Source: Chitinophaga vietnamensis
GTDB taxonomy: Bacteria > Bacteroidota > Bacteroidia > Chitinophagales > Chitinophagaceae
Direction: 5' to 3'
NCBI RefSeq assembly: GCF_902167635.1
Contig: NZ_CABHMS010000001.1
Location: 682,001-746,000, forward strand
Length of the DNA stretch: 64,000 nucleotides
Shown: positions 44,283-51,757 of the stretch, one piece after another
Layout: every line of letters begins with the position of its first letter
Position numbering within the stretch: the first letter of the stretch is position 1
The notes under the pieces: generated by a model
Database searches by the model: none
Seen by the model: only the letters and a program-made list of their open reading frames with translations
Told to the model about the DNA's origin: nothing
Made by a program: the position numbers and the translations under genes

Positions 44283-44369
44283 CTATTTGATTATTTGGGT
44301 ATTTTGATATTTAGCTTCGGAAAGACTTTCTCCGAAGCTAAATATCAAAATACCCAAATAATCAAATAA
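44283..44369. repeat. Perfect inverted repeat with 39-bp arms (IR-5)
   Basis: Arms 44283-44321 and 44331-44369 match at every position, with a nine-base loop (AAGACTTTC). The word pattern (ATTTGATTATTTGGGTATTTTGATATTTAG) relates it to the element at 59517. It starts two bases after the cytochrome stop codon. A possible small minus-strand gene ends inside its right arm. Confidence 0.95.
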
Positions 44370-44527
44370 TCAAATAGCTTTCGTATCTTTGGTACCGTCT
44401 TTTGAGTTAAAAGCATATAAAAACCAATTACTGCTCCTCCCTCAATGGTCATGAATGCCAGTAGTGAAGCGGCATTCACATTAATTAACGGACCAGATAA
44501 ACTTTCAAATTTTTTGTAATAGCTCAT
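44345..44527 (-). CDS. Possible small membrane protein
   Basis: 60 residues with one hydrophobic segment (about 19-41, [21 protein letters not shown]) and a short charged start MSYYKKFES. No family recognised. The last 11 residues are encoded in the arm of the inverted repeat, so the natural C-terminus may have been changed by that insertion. Low coding evidence; it could be chance. Confidence 0.3.
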   Translation of the reverse strand: MSYYKKFESLSGPLINVNAASLLAFMTIEGGAVIGFYMLLTQKTVPKIRKLFDYLIIWVF

Positions 44528-44615
44528 CCGGTCACCCCGCGATATATACAGATACCGGTTCCCTTCTCATGTGAATGAATACAACATCTGTATCCGGGTT
44601 AAACAGACATCATAC

Positions 44616-45875
44616 ATGCAATTTGAGCAATTAGGGCTGATAGCCCCCATTTTGAGCGCGATCAAGGACGAAGGTTACACGACGCCGACCCCCATCCAGT
44701 TACAATCCATTCCCATCGTATTAGCCGGTAAAGACCTGCTGGGATGCGCCCAGACAGGCACCGGTAAAACCGCCGCCTTTGCGATCCCTATCCTGCAAAC
44801 GTTATACAATACACGTTCTGCCACGCAGGGATATAAACATATCCGTGCGCTGATACTCACGCCTACACGTGAACTGGCCAGCCAGATCGGCGACAGCTTT
44901 ACCGCCTACGGTAAAAATACCGGCCTTAAACATGATGTGATATTCGGCGGCGTGCCGCAACACCGGCAAACCATTGCCTTGCGTAACGGTACCGATATCC
45001 TCATCGCCACACCCGGCCGCCTGCTGGACCTCATGAGCCAGGGCTACATCTACCTCAGCCACCTCGAAGTATTTGTGCTGGATGAGGCAGACCGTATGCT
45101 GGACATGGGTTTTATCAACGATATTAAAAAAGTGATCCGTGAGCTGCCGCAGGAAAGACAAACACTTTTCTTCTCAGCTACCATGCCGCCCAGCATCTCA
45201 CAACTGGCCAATTCCCTGTTGTATCAACCGGAGAAGGTGACCGTTACGCCGGTATCTTCCACCGCAGAGCGCATTGAACAAGCGGTATACTTTGTGAGAA
45301 AGAAAGACAAACAGGCTTTGCTGGAACTCTTGCTGAAAGATAAACAGTTCCGACGCACGATCGTGTTCACCAAAACGAAACATGGCGCGGACCGTATTGC
45401 CAAGAACCTGCGCAAACGCAATATCACAGCGGATGCGCTGCATGGCGACAAATCGCAGGCTTCCCGCGAACATGCGCTGGCCAGCTTCAAGAGCGGCCGC
45501 CTGCGCGTGCTGGTAGCTACGGATATCGCTGCCCGCGGCATCGACGTGGACTCGCTGGAACATGTGATCAATTACGACCTGCCTAACATTGCAGAAACCT
45601 ATGTGCACCGCATTGGACGTACCGGCCGTGCCGGCGCTTCCGGTATTGCATTATCATTCTGCGATACAGAAGAACGGCCGTTCCTCAATAGCATCAATAA
45701 ACTGATCAAGCAAAAAATACCGGCCGTGCCGCATCCTTTCGAAGAGCCCGCGCTCAACGAAGCGAGGAACGCGAACCCCGACAGCCCGCGCCCCGAGCCG
45801 CGCAGGCCCAAGCCTAACAAAAATAAGAACAGGCGTGGCCGCGTAGATAAAAGAGATACCAAAATAGATTTCTAA
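44616..45875 (+). CDS. DEAD-box RNA helicase (RhlE-like)
   Basis: 419 residues from the ATG at 44616; the upstream extension lacks helicase sequence. The Q motif lies near TPIQLQSIP, Walker A is AQTGTGKT, motif II is DEAD ([12 protein letters not shown]), motif III is SAT, and the C-terminal lobe has [21 protein letters not shown] and [10 protein letters not shown]. The tail is Pro/Arg/Lys-rich ([18 protein letters not shown]), as in RhlE proteins. Expected role: ATP-dependent RNA unwinding in ribosome assembly or cold adaptation. It has its own terminator. Confidence 0.95.
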   Translation: MQFEQLGLIAPILSAIKDEGYTTPTPIQLQSIPIVLAGKDLLGCAQTGTGKTAAFAIPILQTLYNTRSATQGYKHIRALILTPTRELASQIGDSFTAYGKNTGLKHDVIFGGVPQHRQTIALRNGTDILIATPGRLLDLMSQGYIYLSHLEVFVLDEADRMLDMGFINDIKKVIRELPQERQTLFFSATMPPSISQLANSLLYQPEKVTVTPVSSTAERIEQAVYFVRKKDKQALLELLLKDKQFRRTIVFTKTKHGADRIAKNLRKRNITADALHGDKSQASREHALASFKSGRLRVLVATDIAARGIDVDSLEHVINYDLPNIAETYVHRIGRTGRAGASGIALSFCDTEERPFLNSINKLIKQKIPAVPHPFEEPALNEARNANPDSPRPEPRRPKPNKNKNRRGRVDKRDTKIDF

Positions 45876-45880
45876 CTTAT

Positions 45881-45913
45881 AAAAGCCCTTGAAGCCATTC
45901 AAGGGCTTTTTTA
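45881..45913 (+). terminator. Terminator of the DEAD-box helicase gene
   Basis: Perfect 13-bp arms AAAAGCCCTTGAA / TTCAAGGGCTTTT with a four-base loop and a T-rich tail. It has the same stem core as the hairpins at 8912 and in the middle of the 32054 repeat. Confidence 0.9.
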
Positions 45914-45983
45914 TTTCAGAGCTGTACAACAGTAATAATCGATGTAAATTGCAGGCGCTTTTAAAAAGAAACAGTAGAAGAAG

Positions 45984-46394
45984 ATGGACGAACACAGATC
46001 GCATTGCCCGGTGAACCTGGGACTGGAAGTGCTGGGCGACAAGTGGAGCCTGTTGATCATCAGGGATATCATGTTTGAAGGCAAGCGCCATTTCCGCGAG
46101 TTGCTGCAATCAGAAGAAAAAATAGCTTCCAATATACTTACCGACCGTTTACAGATGCTGGAAAGGGAAGGCATCATCAAGAAAAGTAAAGATCCCGCAC
46201 ACAAACAAAAATACATTTACAGTTTAACTGCCATTGGTATTGACCTGCTGCCCTTGATCGTGGAGATCAGCGCGTGGAGCATCCGGCACCGCCCGGTGGA
46301 TACTGCCAGCAATAAACATATGGTGACTTTGGCAAAAGGAGGCAAGGAACTGCTGAAGGAAGTACGGAAACATCTGGTGAAGCAACATCCGTAA
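45984..46394 (+). CDS. HxlR-family transcriptional regulator
   Basis: 136 residues, a winged helix-turn-helix of the HxlR type: HCPVNLGLEVLGDKWSLLII with the N-terminal Cys that some members use as a redox sensor, FRELLQSEEKIASNILTDRL as recognition part and KYIYSLTAIGIDLLPLI as wing and dimer helix. It usually controls a neighbouring gene in response to aldehydes, quinones or oxidants. Here no clear target is adjacent; the next genes are a small protein and a VOC protein on the same strand. A GC-rich hairpin without T tract (46446-46462) follows. Confidence 0.9.
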   Translation: MDEHRSHCPVNLGLEVLGDKWSLLIIRDIMFEGKRHFRELLQSEEKIASNILTDRLQMLEREGIIKKSKDPAHKQKYIYSLTAIGIDLLPLIVEISAWSIRHRPVDTASNKHMVTLAKGGKELLKEVRKHLVKQHP

Positions 46395-46529
46395 GCAGGC
46401 GTCCTGCAAGGCTTTCCTGCTCCGCGAATGCGGGGCGGGCTATCGCGGCATGCAACATGCCGTGGTATCTATCTGCCACATGTATAATAAATATTGCTAA
46501 TTTGAATAGGGATGATTACATTCGCGGGT

Positions 46530-46925
46530 ATGTTTGGACTATTCAAGAAAACGCCTGTTGCGCCGCCGTCCTTCGATGCGCTGGCTGCCTATCCGCATAA
46601 AGACTGCTACTTTCACCGTACCGCACAATGGTATTGGGTGACCAACAAAGAGATCACTATCATTGATCCGCATCAGCCGCGCATGGTGACGCTGGATCAG
46701 CTGCCGCAGATGGTGTTCCTCAGCGCGGGCGGTAGTAAAACGGTGGAGGAATTTATTCGCTTCACAGTATCGAAATATCGCCGTGGCGCGCCACCACAGC
46801 TGGATGCAACTATCATCGCGGAACTGGATTCCCTGATTCGTGAAAAGCTGATCGCGCTGAGCGATGCGCCGCAATCACCGCATGCAGATCATGATATGCC
46901 CCTGAAACTTACCCTGCAATATTGA
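46530..46925 (+). CDS. Hypothetical protein
   Basis: 131 residues from the ATG at 46530 (MFGLFKKTP); an ATG 18 bases earlier is possible. No signal peptide or membrane segment. The middle (MVFLSAGGSKTVEEFIRFTV) and the C-terminal helix-rich part (IIAELDSLIREKLIALSD) weakly recall the winged-helix layout of PqqD-like peptide-binding proteins, but this is a guess from pattern only. It is followed closely by the VOC gene. Confidence 0.6.
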   Translation: MFGLFKKTPVAPPSFDALAAYPHKDCYFHRTAQWYWVTNKEITIIDPHQPRMVTLDQLPQMVFLSAGGSKTVEEFIRFTVSKYRRGAPPQLDATIIAELDSLIREKLIALSDAPQSPHADHDMPLKLTLQY

Positions 46926-46990
46926 CGGTTTTTTCCAATTTCATGAACAAGGCGGAGGATACTTTTGTATCATCTGTTAACAATAAAAAT

Positions 46991-47377
46991 ATGCTGAAAA
47001 TGGAAATCCCGAAAGGTCATCAGGCCGTAATGCCTTACCTGATATTGGAAGGCGCGGAACGCTTTATCCGCTTCGCGCAGCAGGTATTTAATGCAATGCT
47101 CACGTACACCGCCAACCGCGACGACACGCAGTTGCTCAAACATGCGGAAGTAGCGATCAATGGCAGCACCATCATGTGCTGTGATGCCACGGAAGAATGG
47201 AAGCCACAACCAGGCAGTTTCTTTGTGTATGTAGAAGATGCGGACAGCACTTACCAAACAGCATTGAACAATGGCGCAAGGTCGGTGATGGAGCTGAGCA
47301 ACCAGAGCTATGGCCGCACTTGCGGAGTAAGTGACCCTTGCGGCAATACATGGTGGATCACTTCGATACAGGCTTGA
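46991..47377 (+). CDS. VOC-superfamily (glyoxalase/bleomycin-resistance fold) protein
   Basis: 128 residues from the ATG at 46991 (MLKMEIPKG); in-frame sequence upstream overlaps the previous gene and is not conserved-looking. Paired beta-alpha-beta-beta-beta units are visible: VMPYLILEGAERFIRFAQQVF, then KHAEVAINGSTIMCCDA, VYVEDADSTYQTALNNGAR and the final GRTCGVSDPCGNTWWIT. It resembles the YdeM/PhnB-like VOC group. The substrate is unknown. The last 20 bases overlap the end of a convergent membrane-protein gene. Confidence 0.82.
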   Translation: MLKMEIPKGHQAVMPYLILEGAERFIRFAQQVFNAMLTYTANRDDTQLLKHAEVAINGSTIMCCDATEEWKPQPGSFFVYVEDADSTYQTALNNGARSVMELSNQSYGRTCGVSDPCGNTWWITSIQA

Positions 47378-47942
47378 AATGGGTGATGGCGGTAGCCACT
47401 TTATCTTTGACCATATCTAATGTTTGAAAGTAGTTCAGAGACGCATACACATTGCTGCCGTTTTTTAGCGCCAGCACCAGGAAACTCTTATAGTATCTAT
47501 ATTTGATGCGCTCTACGATAAACGTACCGCTAATGTCCGTCCATGGATAATATTGCGCGTCCAATGAAATGCCTTCTGGCGCAATCACGATCTCTTTGGC
47601 TAATTTTTTATTAAAATACGGGCGGAGCATCCTTTCAATGATGATGCCCGCCAGGGAGAAGGGAAGGATCAATAGATAATAGTAGCTGTTTTTCAAACTT
47701 TCGGCTAGCACATTTGCCATCATCAATGAGCAGAAGACGATGAGGAAGGTAGTAGAGATACTCCAGGAACGGGGCTGCTTCATCACGTAGCGGTCTTCGT
47801 TGAAGTGAAGTTGGAAAGTATGATTATGACTATCATCTGTTGTCGTGATTTTGCATGGCACTCCTGCCAGGAGCGCTAGTGGGTGTTCTTCTGCAAACAC
47901 CTGATCATAGCCGGGTATAGGGGATGTGGGCAGCATAGGCAT
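47358..47942 (-). CDS. Membrane protein of unknown function, first of a tandem pair
   Basis: 194 residues. Two hydrophobic segments at about 63-105 (TFLIVFCSLMMANVLAES, YYYLLILPFSLAGIIIE) separate an N-terminal beta-rich part from a C-terminal part (SLDAQYYPWTDISGTFIVER, LALKNGSNVYASL) that looks like a bacterial PH-like domain. It is a clear paralogue of the gene 24 bp upstream, sharing the ends YYPW..I.GTFIVE and ATAITHFKPV. No family recognised. Its 3' end overlaps the VOC gene by 20 bp. Confidence 0.7.
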   Translation of the reverse strand: MPMLPTSPIPGYDQVFAEEHPLALLAGVPCKITTTDDSHNHTFQLHFNEDRYVMKQPRSWSISTTFLIVFCSLMMANVLAESLKNSYYYLLILPFSLAGIIIERMLRPYFNKKLAKEIVIAPEGISLDAQYYPWTDISGTFIVERIKYRYYKSFLVLALKNGSNVYASLNYFQTLDMVKDKVATAITHFKPVSK

Positions 47943-47966
47943 TGTGATTGCGTAAGGTGGATGGTT

Positions 47967-48542
47967 TTAGATAACAGGCTTGAAATGTGTGATGGCAGTG
48001 GCAATTTTATTCTTCGCCATATCTACTGTATTAAGATTTTGCATGGATACATATACGCTGCTGCCGTTTTTCAATGCCAATACAAGGAAACTTTCGTAAT
48101 ATCTGTATTTGAAGTGCTCCACGATAAAAGTGCCTGCGATCCCTTCCCAGGGATAATATTGCCTGTCCAGGTAAATGCCCGATTGATTGACCAGTATCTT
48201 TTTTTTGTAGGTTTTAAACAAGCGGGAACGGACCTGTTCTTCCACGAAGTTGAAAAGGATAGCAAAGGGTATTATTAATAGATAGAAATATTTGTTATGG
48301 GCAGCAGAAGCAAGTACATGGCTGATCATCAGAGATGCAAAAACGACGCTGCATGCGTGGGCAACATGCCATGAAACTGAAGTCAATATCACAAATTGAT
48401 CACCGTTATATTGAATATGGAACGTGTGATTGTGCTTGTCGTCTGTGGAAGTAATGGTGGATTGCAAATGGAGCCTGGCAGACCGTGGCGCCTCTATGGC
48501 GTATACTTGTTCGTAGCCAGGTGCAGTAAGTATGGGGAGCAT
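47967..48542 (-). CDS. Membrane protein of unknown function, second of a tandem pair
   Basis: 191 residues, the paralogue of the downstream gene: the N-terminus TAPGYEQVYAIE, the stretch STDDKHNHTFHIQYN (compare TTDDSHNHTFQLHFN), two hydrophobic segments (about 62-100) and the same PH-like C-terminal region with ATAITHFKPV. The two genes probably arose by local duplication and are cotranscribed. Function unknown. Confidence 0.7.
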   Translation of the reverse strand: MLPILTAPGYEQVYAIEAPRSARLHLQSTITSTDDKHNHTFHIQYNGDQFVILTSVSWHVAHACSVVFASLMISHVLASAAHNKYFYLLIIPFAILFNFVEEQVRSRLFKTYKKKILVNQSGIYLDRQYYPWEGIAGTFIVEHFKYRYYESFLVLALKNGSSVYVSMQNLNTVDMAKNKIATAITHFKPVI

Positions 48543-48590
48543 AGTATCGGGTATTACAATGAATTTAATGAAATTAATTAACTTGCCAAA

Positions 48591-49004
48591 ATGACCAGAC
48601 GTTTCCGGAGAATCGTTGTTATTCTCAGTATTGCATTGTTCCTGTTATCCCTTTTTCAACCATCATTTTATACGAATGGAGCTGCAGCCTGGGGGCTGAG
48701 CCCTTTTTTAACTGGCTGGCTGGGCGTATTTGTATGTGGCGCTGGCATTTCCTGGTTGGCCAATCCCGCATTGCTGGCGGCATGGATCATTTTTTTCCGG
48801 AAGAAGACAGCGGGATTGATCTGCGGCGGACTGGCAGCCATTTTCGCGGCGAGTTTCCTTTTGTTTCCAACCATTATGGTAGATGAGGCGGGGAATATGA
48901 GACCGATAGAAGGCTATGGCGCTGGCTATTGGCTATGGCTGGGCAGTTGCGCGGTGATGTTCGCCGCCGGTTTATACGACTGGATTATTACTAAAAAACA
49001 GTAA
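48591..49004 (+). CDS. Small integral membrane protein, hypothetical
   Basis: 137 residues with four predicted membrane segments (about 8-25, 37-58, 60-92 as two short helices, 110-130), basic at both ends. ATG at 48591. No family recognised. Followed 27 bp later by another four-helix protein on the same strand; the two may be cotranscribed. Confidence 0.65.
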   Translation: MTRRFRRIVVILSIALFLLSLFQPSFYTNGAAAWGLSPFLTGWLGVFVCGAGISWLANPALLAAWIIFFRKKTAGLICGGLAAIFAASFLLFPTIMVDEAGNMRPIEGYGAGYWLWLGSCAVMFAAGLYDWIITKKQ

Positions 49005-49031
49005 CTTCCGGATACCTAAACTGCTTACCTT

Positions 49032-49424
49032 ATGAACTGGAGTTTAATTTTTAAACTTTCACTCTTCGGTCTTGCGATGGCATTGGGCACTGTTTATTTT
49101 ATCCCTTCCAATGTAGAGCCGTTTTGCTGGATTGTCATCTTTGTGATCTGCGCTTACTTCATCGCCAAAAACTGCACCTCAAAATTCTTCCTGCATGGCT
49201 TTATGGTGAGTATCTTCAATTGCGTATGGATAACGGGTGCGCATATACTCTTATCCGGTACATACCTGGCGGGGCATCCCAAAGAAGCGGAGATGATGAC
49301 GCATATGCCGGCGCCTGACAGTCCCCGTTTAATGATGCTGATGATGGGGCCTGTGGTAGGTATTATTTCAGGCCTGGTGCTGGGGTTGTTTGCCTACGTG
49401 GCCGCTAAAGTGGTGAAAAGATAA
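49032..49424 (+). CDS. Small integral membrane protein, hypothetical
   Basis: 130 residues, four membrane segments (about 7-24, 30-45, 52-75, 100-127). A conserved-looking loop, HPKEAEMMTHMPAP.SPRLMMLMMGP, lies between helices 3 and 4 and recurs, as far as I recall, in small Bacteroidota membrane proteins; function unknown. Its 3' end overlaps the convergent membrane-protein gene by at least 16 bp. Confidence 0.65.
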   Translation: MNWSLIFKLSLFGLAMALGTVYFIPSNVEPFCWIVIFVICAYFIAKNCTSKFFLHGFMVSIFNCVWITGAHILLSGTYLAGHPKEAEMMTHMPAPDSPRLMMLMMGPVVGIISGLVLGLFAYVAAKVVKR

Positions 49425-49775
49425 ATGCGTCCGCTGGTGAATGTAGTAATAGAACAGGCTTCCTGCGAAGTAGGCCGCTACATCCCATATATCAGCCGTG
49501 TATCGTGTTGAATAATGCGGCATCAGCCACTCAAAAACGAAGGAGGTATAGGCTGCTATCAGCAAGAGCCAGGATAGCGGATAGCGATAGGCCGGATCCT
49601 GCACAATATAGCTGCGCGTGAAGGTGAGCATGCCATGCGCCATGGCCGGCACTGCGATGAAATCGGTAAGATGATCATTCAGCAATGGTACCGGGCATTG
49701 CAGCTGCCTGCATAGATGTATGATGCCCCAAAGCAGGCCATAGCTGCAAAATAGCGGATCGAACAAGCGTTTCAT
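49368..49775 (-). CDS. Small integral membrane protein (possible magnesium-citrate-transporter-like annotation)
   Basis: 135 residues from the ATG at 49775 (MKRLFDPLFCSYGLLWGII). About four membrane segments; the stretch LLNDHLTDFIAVPAMAHGMLT and FEWLMPHYSTRYTADIWDV A resemble a Bacteroidota family often labelled magnesium citrate secondary transporter, an annotation with weak support. Its ATG follows the stop of a 59-residue membrane protein by one base. The C-terminal 57 bp overlap the end of the opposite gene. Confidence 0.6.
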   Translation of the reverse strand: MKRLFDPLFCSYGLLWGIIHLCRQLQCPVPLLNDHLTDFIAVPAMAHGMLTFTRSYIVQDPAYRYPLSWLLLIAAYTSFVFEWLMPHYSTRYTADIWDVAAYFAGSLFYYYIHQRTHLSFHHFSGHVGKQPQHQA

Positions 49776-49776
49776 T

Positions 49777-49956
49777 TTACAAAACAAAAGCTACCGCTGT
49801 GATGAGCGCCAGCGTGGTGAGTAATAACATCACGGCAAAGAGGTAGAAGCCACTGTTTTTTAAAGCCCTTTTGACCAGGCCATCTTCCGGTTTCACCGGG
49901 AACAAGGCGCTGCGCAAGCTGCTGAACAAACCCTTTTTGTCTTCTTCCTGTTCCAT
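49777..49956 (-). CDS. Small single-pass membrane protein, 59 residues
   Basis: MEQEEDKKGLFSSLRSALFP begins the protein, followed by one C-terminal membrane helix (about 37-59, FYLFAVMLLLTTLALITAVAFVL). Stop and the next ATG are one base apart, so translation is coupled to the downstream membrane protein. Two dyads lie directly upstream of its start. Function unknown; the tail-anchor shape suggests an accessory or regulatory role, which is inference. Confidence 0.55.
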   Translation of the reverse strand: MEQEEDKKGLFSSLRSALFPVKPEDGLVKRALKNSGFYLFAVMLLLTTLALITAVAFVL

Positions 49957-49963
49957 AATATTC

Positions 49964-50006
49964 TATTTAGTACAAATGTACTAATTGTAGGCCAAATGGC
50001 CTAATT
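49964..50006. promoter_or_regulatory. Two adjacent operator-like dyads
   Basis: TTAGTACAAATGTACTAA (arms TTAGTACA / TGTACTAA) and, six bases on, TAGGCCAAATGGCCTA (arms TAGGCCA / TGGCCTA), both with an AA centre. The first holds TACA-N2-TGTA, the core known for BlaI/MecI- and CopY-type repressors. They lie 10-50 bp before the 59-residue membrane protein gene on the minus strand. No such repressor gene is in the window. Confidence 0.5.
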
Positions 50007-50077
50007 TTTTATTTCCGGGGAGGCATGTCCCCGCGGGAGCGGGTGGATCGTCATCTATACAAACAAAAAAAAATATC

Positions 50078-50410
50078 ATGAAAGAGTTTGTATTGATCTT
50101 CAGAAGCAGCCATGATCCGCATGCGCAGCCATCGCCCGCGCAGTTACAGGAAAGGATGAACTGGATGGCCGGCATAGCGGCGAGGAACCAGCTGGCCGAC
50201 AAAGGCAAGCGCCTTTCTGCTGCCGATGCCAGCACCATAAAACCAGGAAATGTAGTAGCAGCAGGCCCTTACACCGCGAACGGCGAGTTCGTTGCAGGAT
50301 ACATGATCATAAAGGCAGAGGATATGGAAGCTGCGATCAGCATTGCGCAAAGCAATCCCATATTGCAATTGGGTGGTAATATTGAAGTGAGGGCGGTGCT
50401 TGCGCCGTGA
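50078..50410 (+). CDS. YCII-related domain protein
   Basis: 110 residues, ferredoxin-like alpha/beta fold of the YCII/DGPF group: MKEFVLIFRSSHD at the start, GPYTANGEFVAGYMIIKAEDMEAAISIAQSNP with the Asp/Glu-rich middle, and EVRAVLAP at the end. Family members are small enzymes or sigma-factor-linked proteins of mostly unknown role. ATG at 50078. A 135-bp gap separates it from the flavin monooxygenase. Confidence 0.85.
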   Translation: MKEFVLIFRSSHDPHAQPSPAQLQERMNWMAGIAARNQLADKGKRLSAADASTIKPGNVVAAGPYTANGEFVAGYMIIKAEDMEAAISIAQSNPILQLGGNIEVRAVLAP

Positions 50411-50545
50411 GGGAAAAGCAGGTTATGCACCTTACTCTTCGCCGGTAAAAAAACTGCTTATACCGATTTTTTCAGGTCGCTGGCCCCTTCCGGGATTGTC
50501 TGCACAACAGGCGCCATCTAGTTTTGCATCACAATCTACACAACT

Positions 50546-51721
50546 ATGAAAACAAAAAGCATTTTAATATCAGGGGCCAGCGTAGCAGGGCCGGCACTCG
50601 CTTACTGGCTGAACAGATACGGCTTTGAGGTCACTATCCTCGAACGTGCACCGGGTATACGTCCTGGTGGATATGCGGTCGACTTCCGCGGCGCCGCCAT
50701 AGAAGTGCTGGAGAAAATGAACTTGCTGGAAAAAATGCGCTGCCACGCCACACTTACCGGCGCTATCAATATAGTGGATAAACATAACAGACGGATCGCC
50801 CGTATGCCTGACGGCTTCACCAGCGGCGAACTGGAAATACTGCGCGGTGACCTGGCCAACGTGCTGTACGATGCTTCCCGTCATGATGTGGAATATATCT
50901 TCAATGATAATATTACTTTCCTCCGTGAACACATCGATGGAGTGGAGGTCACTTTTGAAAAACATGCGCCACGCAGCTTTGACCTGGTGATTGGAGCCGA
51001 TGGTCTGCATTCCAATGTGCGGAAGATCGCCTTCGGTAATGAGGCGCAATTCAGACGTCACCTGGGTCTGTACTTCGCCATTTTCAGCGTACCCAATTTC
51101 CTGAAACTGGGTATGGACGGCGTGTTCTATGGTACGCCCGGCAAGCGCGCCGGCGTTTTTGGTGCCTGCGATGGCGCTGAAGCCAGGGCCACACTTTATT
51201 TTGCATCGGCCGCTCTGCAGTACAACCGGCATGACATTGACGAACAAAAACTATTGGTACGTGAGCGTTTCGCACAGGAAGCATGGGTGGTGCCTGAACT
51301 GCTGGAATACATGGATGCCTCACCTGATTTTTATTTCGATACGATGAGCCAGATCAAAATGGAGCGTTGGCATAATGGCCGCATAGCATTGGTAGGCGAT
51401 GCAGCGCATTGTGCGTCGCCAATGTCGGGCCTGGGTACCAGCATGGCTATTGTAGGCGCTTACATACTCGCCGGCGAGTTGAAGAAAGCAGCAGGAGATT
51501 ATACATTGGCCTTCCGGCACTATGAAGCACAGATGCGCCCCTTCGTAGAAAAAGGTCAGCAACTGGCCGAAGGTGGCCCCACCTGGTTTGTACCCACCAC
51601 ACCTTTCAAGCATTGGCTCAGCTTACAACTGTGGAAAATATTACCTTATTCACCCTGGAAAAATATGATGATAGAAATGCCAGCGAAGATATCTAGAATG
51701 ATAAAGCCAGTGGTATATTGA
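50546..51721 (+). CDS. FAD-dependent monooxygenase (PHBH fold)
   Basis: 391 residues. The FAD-binding Rossmann motif is SGASVAGPALAYWLNRYGFEVTILER, shortened here to its core GASVAGPALA, with the acidic Glu of strand 2. DLVIGADGLHSNVR is the DG motif and ALVGDAAHCASPMSGLGTSMA is the second FAD motif (GD). This is a single-component aromatic hydroxylase-type flavoprotein, related to the group containing Tet(X) and antibiotic-tailoring oxygenases, but not clearly Tet(X) itself. The substrate is unknown. It is followed 36 bp later by a class A beta-lactamase gene. Confidence 0.9.
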   Translation: MKTKSILISGASVAGPALAYWLNRYGFEVTILERAPGIRPGGYAVDFRGAAIEVLEKMNLLEKMRCHATLTGAINIVDKHNRRIARMPDGFTSGELEILRGDLANVLYDASRHDVEYIFNDNITFLREHIDGVEVTFEKHAPRSFDLVIGADGLHSNVRKIAFGNEAQFRRHLGLYFAIFSVPNFLKLGMDGVFYGTPGKRAGVFGACDGAEARATLYFASAALQYNRHDIDEQKLLVRERFAQEAWVVPELLEYMDASPDFYFDTMSQIKMERWHNGRIALVGDAAHCASPMSGLGTSMAIVGAYILAGELKKAAGDYTLAFRHYEAQMRPFVEKGQQLAEGGPTWFVPTTPFKHWLSLQLWKILPYSPWKNMMIEMPAKISRMIKPVVY

Positions 51722-51757
51722 TCTATCTGAAAAGAAATCATCTACCTTCGTTTGCGT

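Noticed and set aside
50546-51721. Tet(X) tetracycline-inactivating enzyme
   Set aside because: Same fold and size, but the N-terminal FAD motif and the remaining sequence are those of the broader monooxygenase group; Tet(X)-specific stretches were not recognised.
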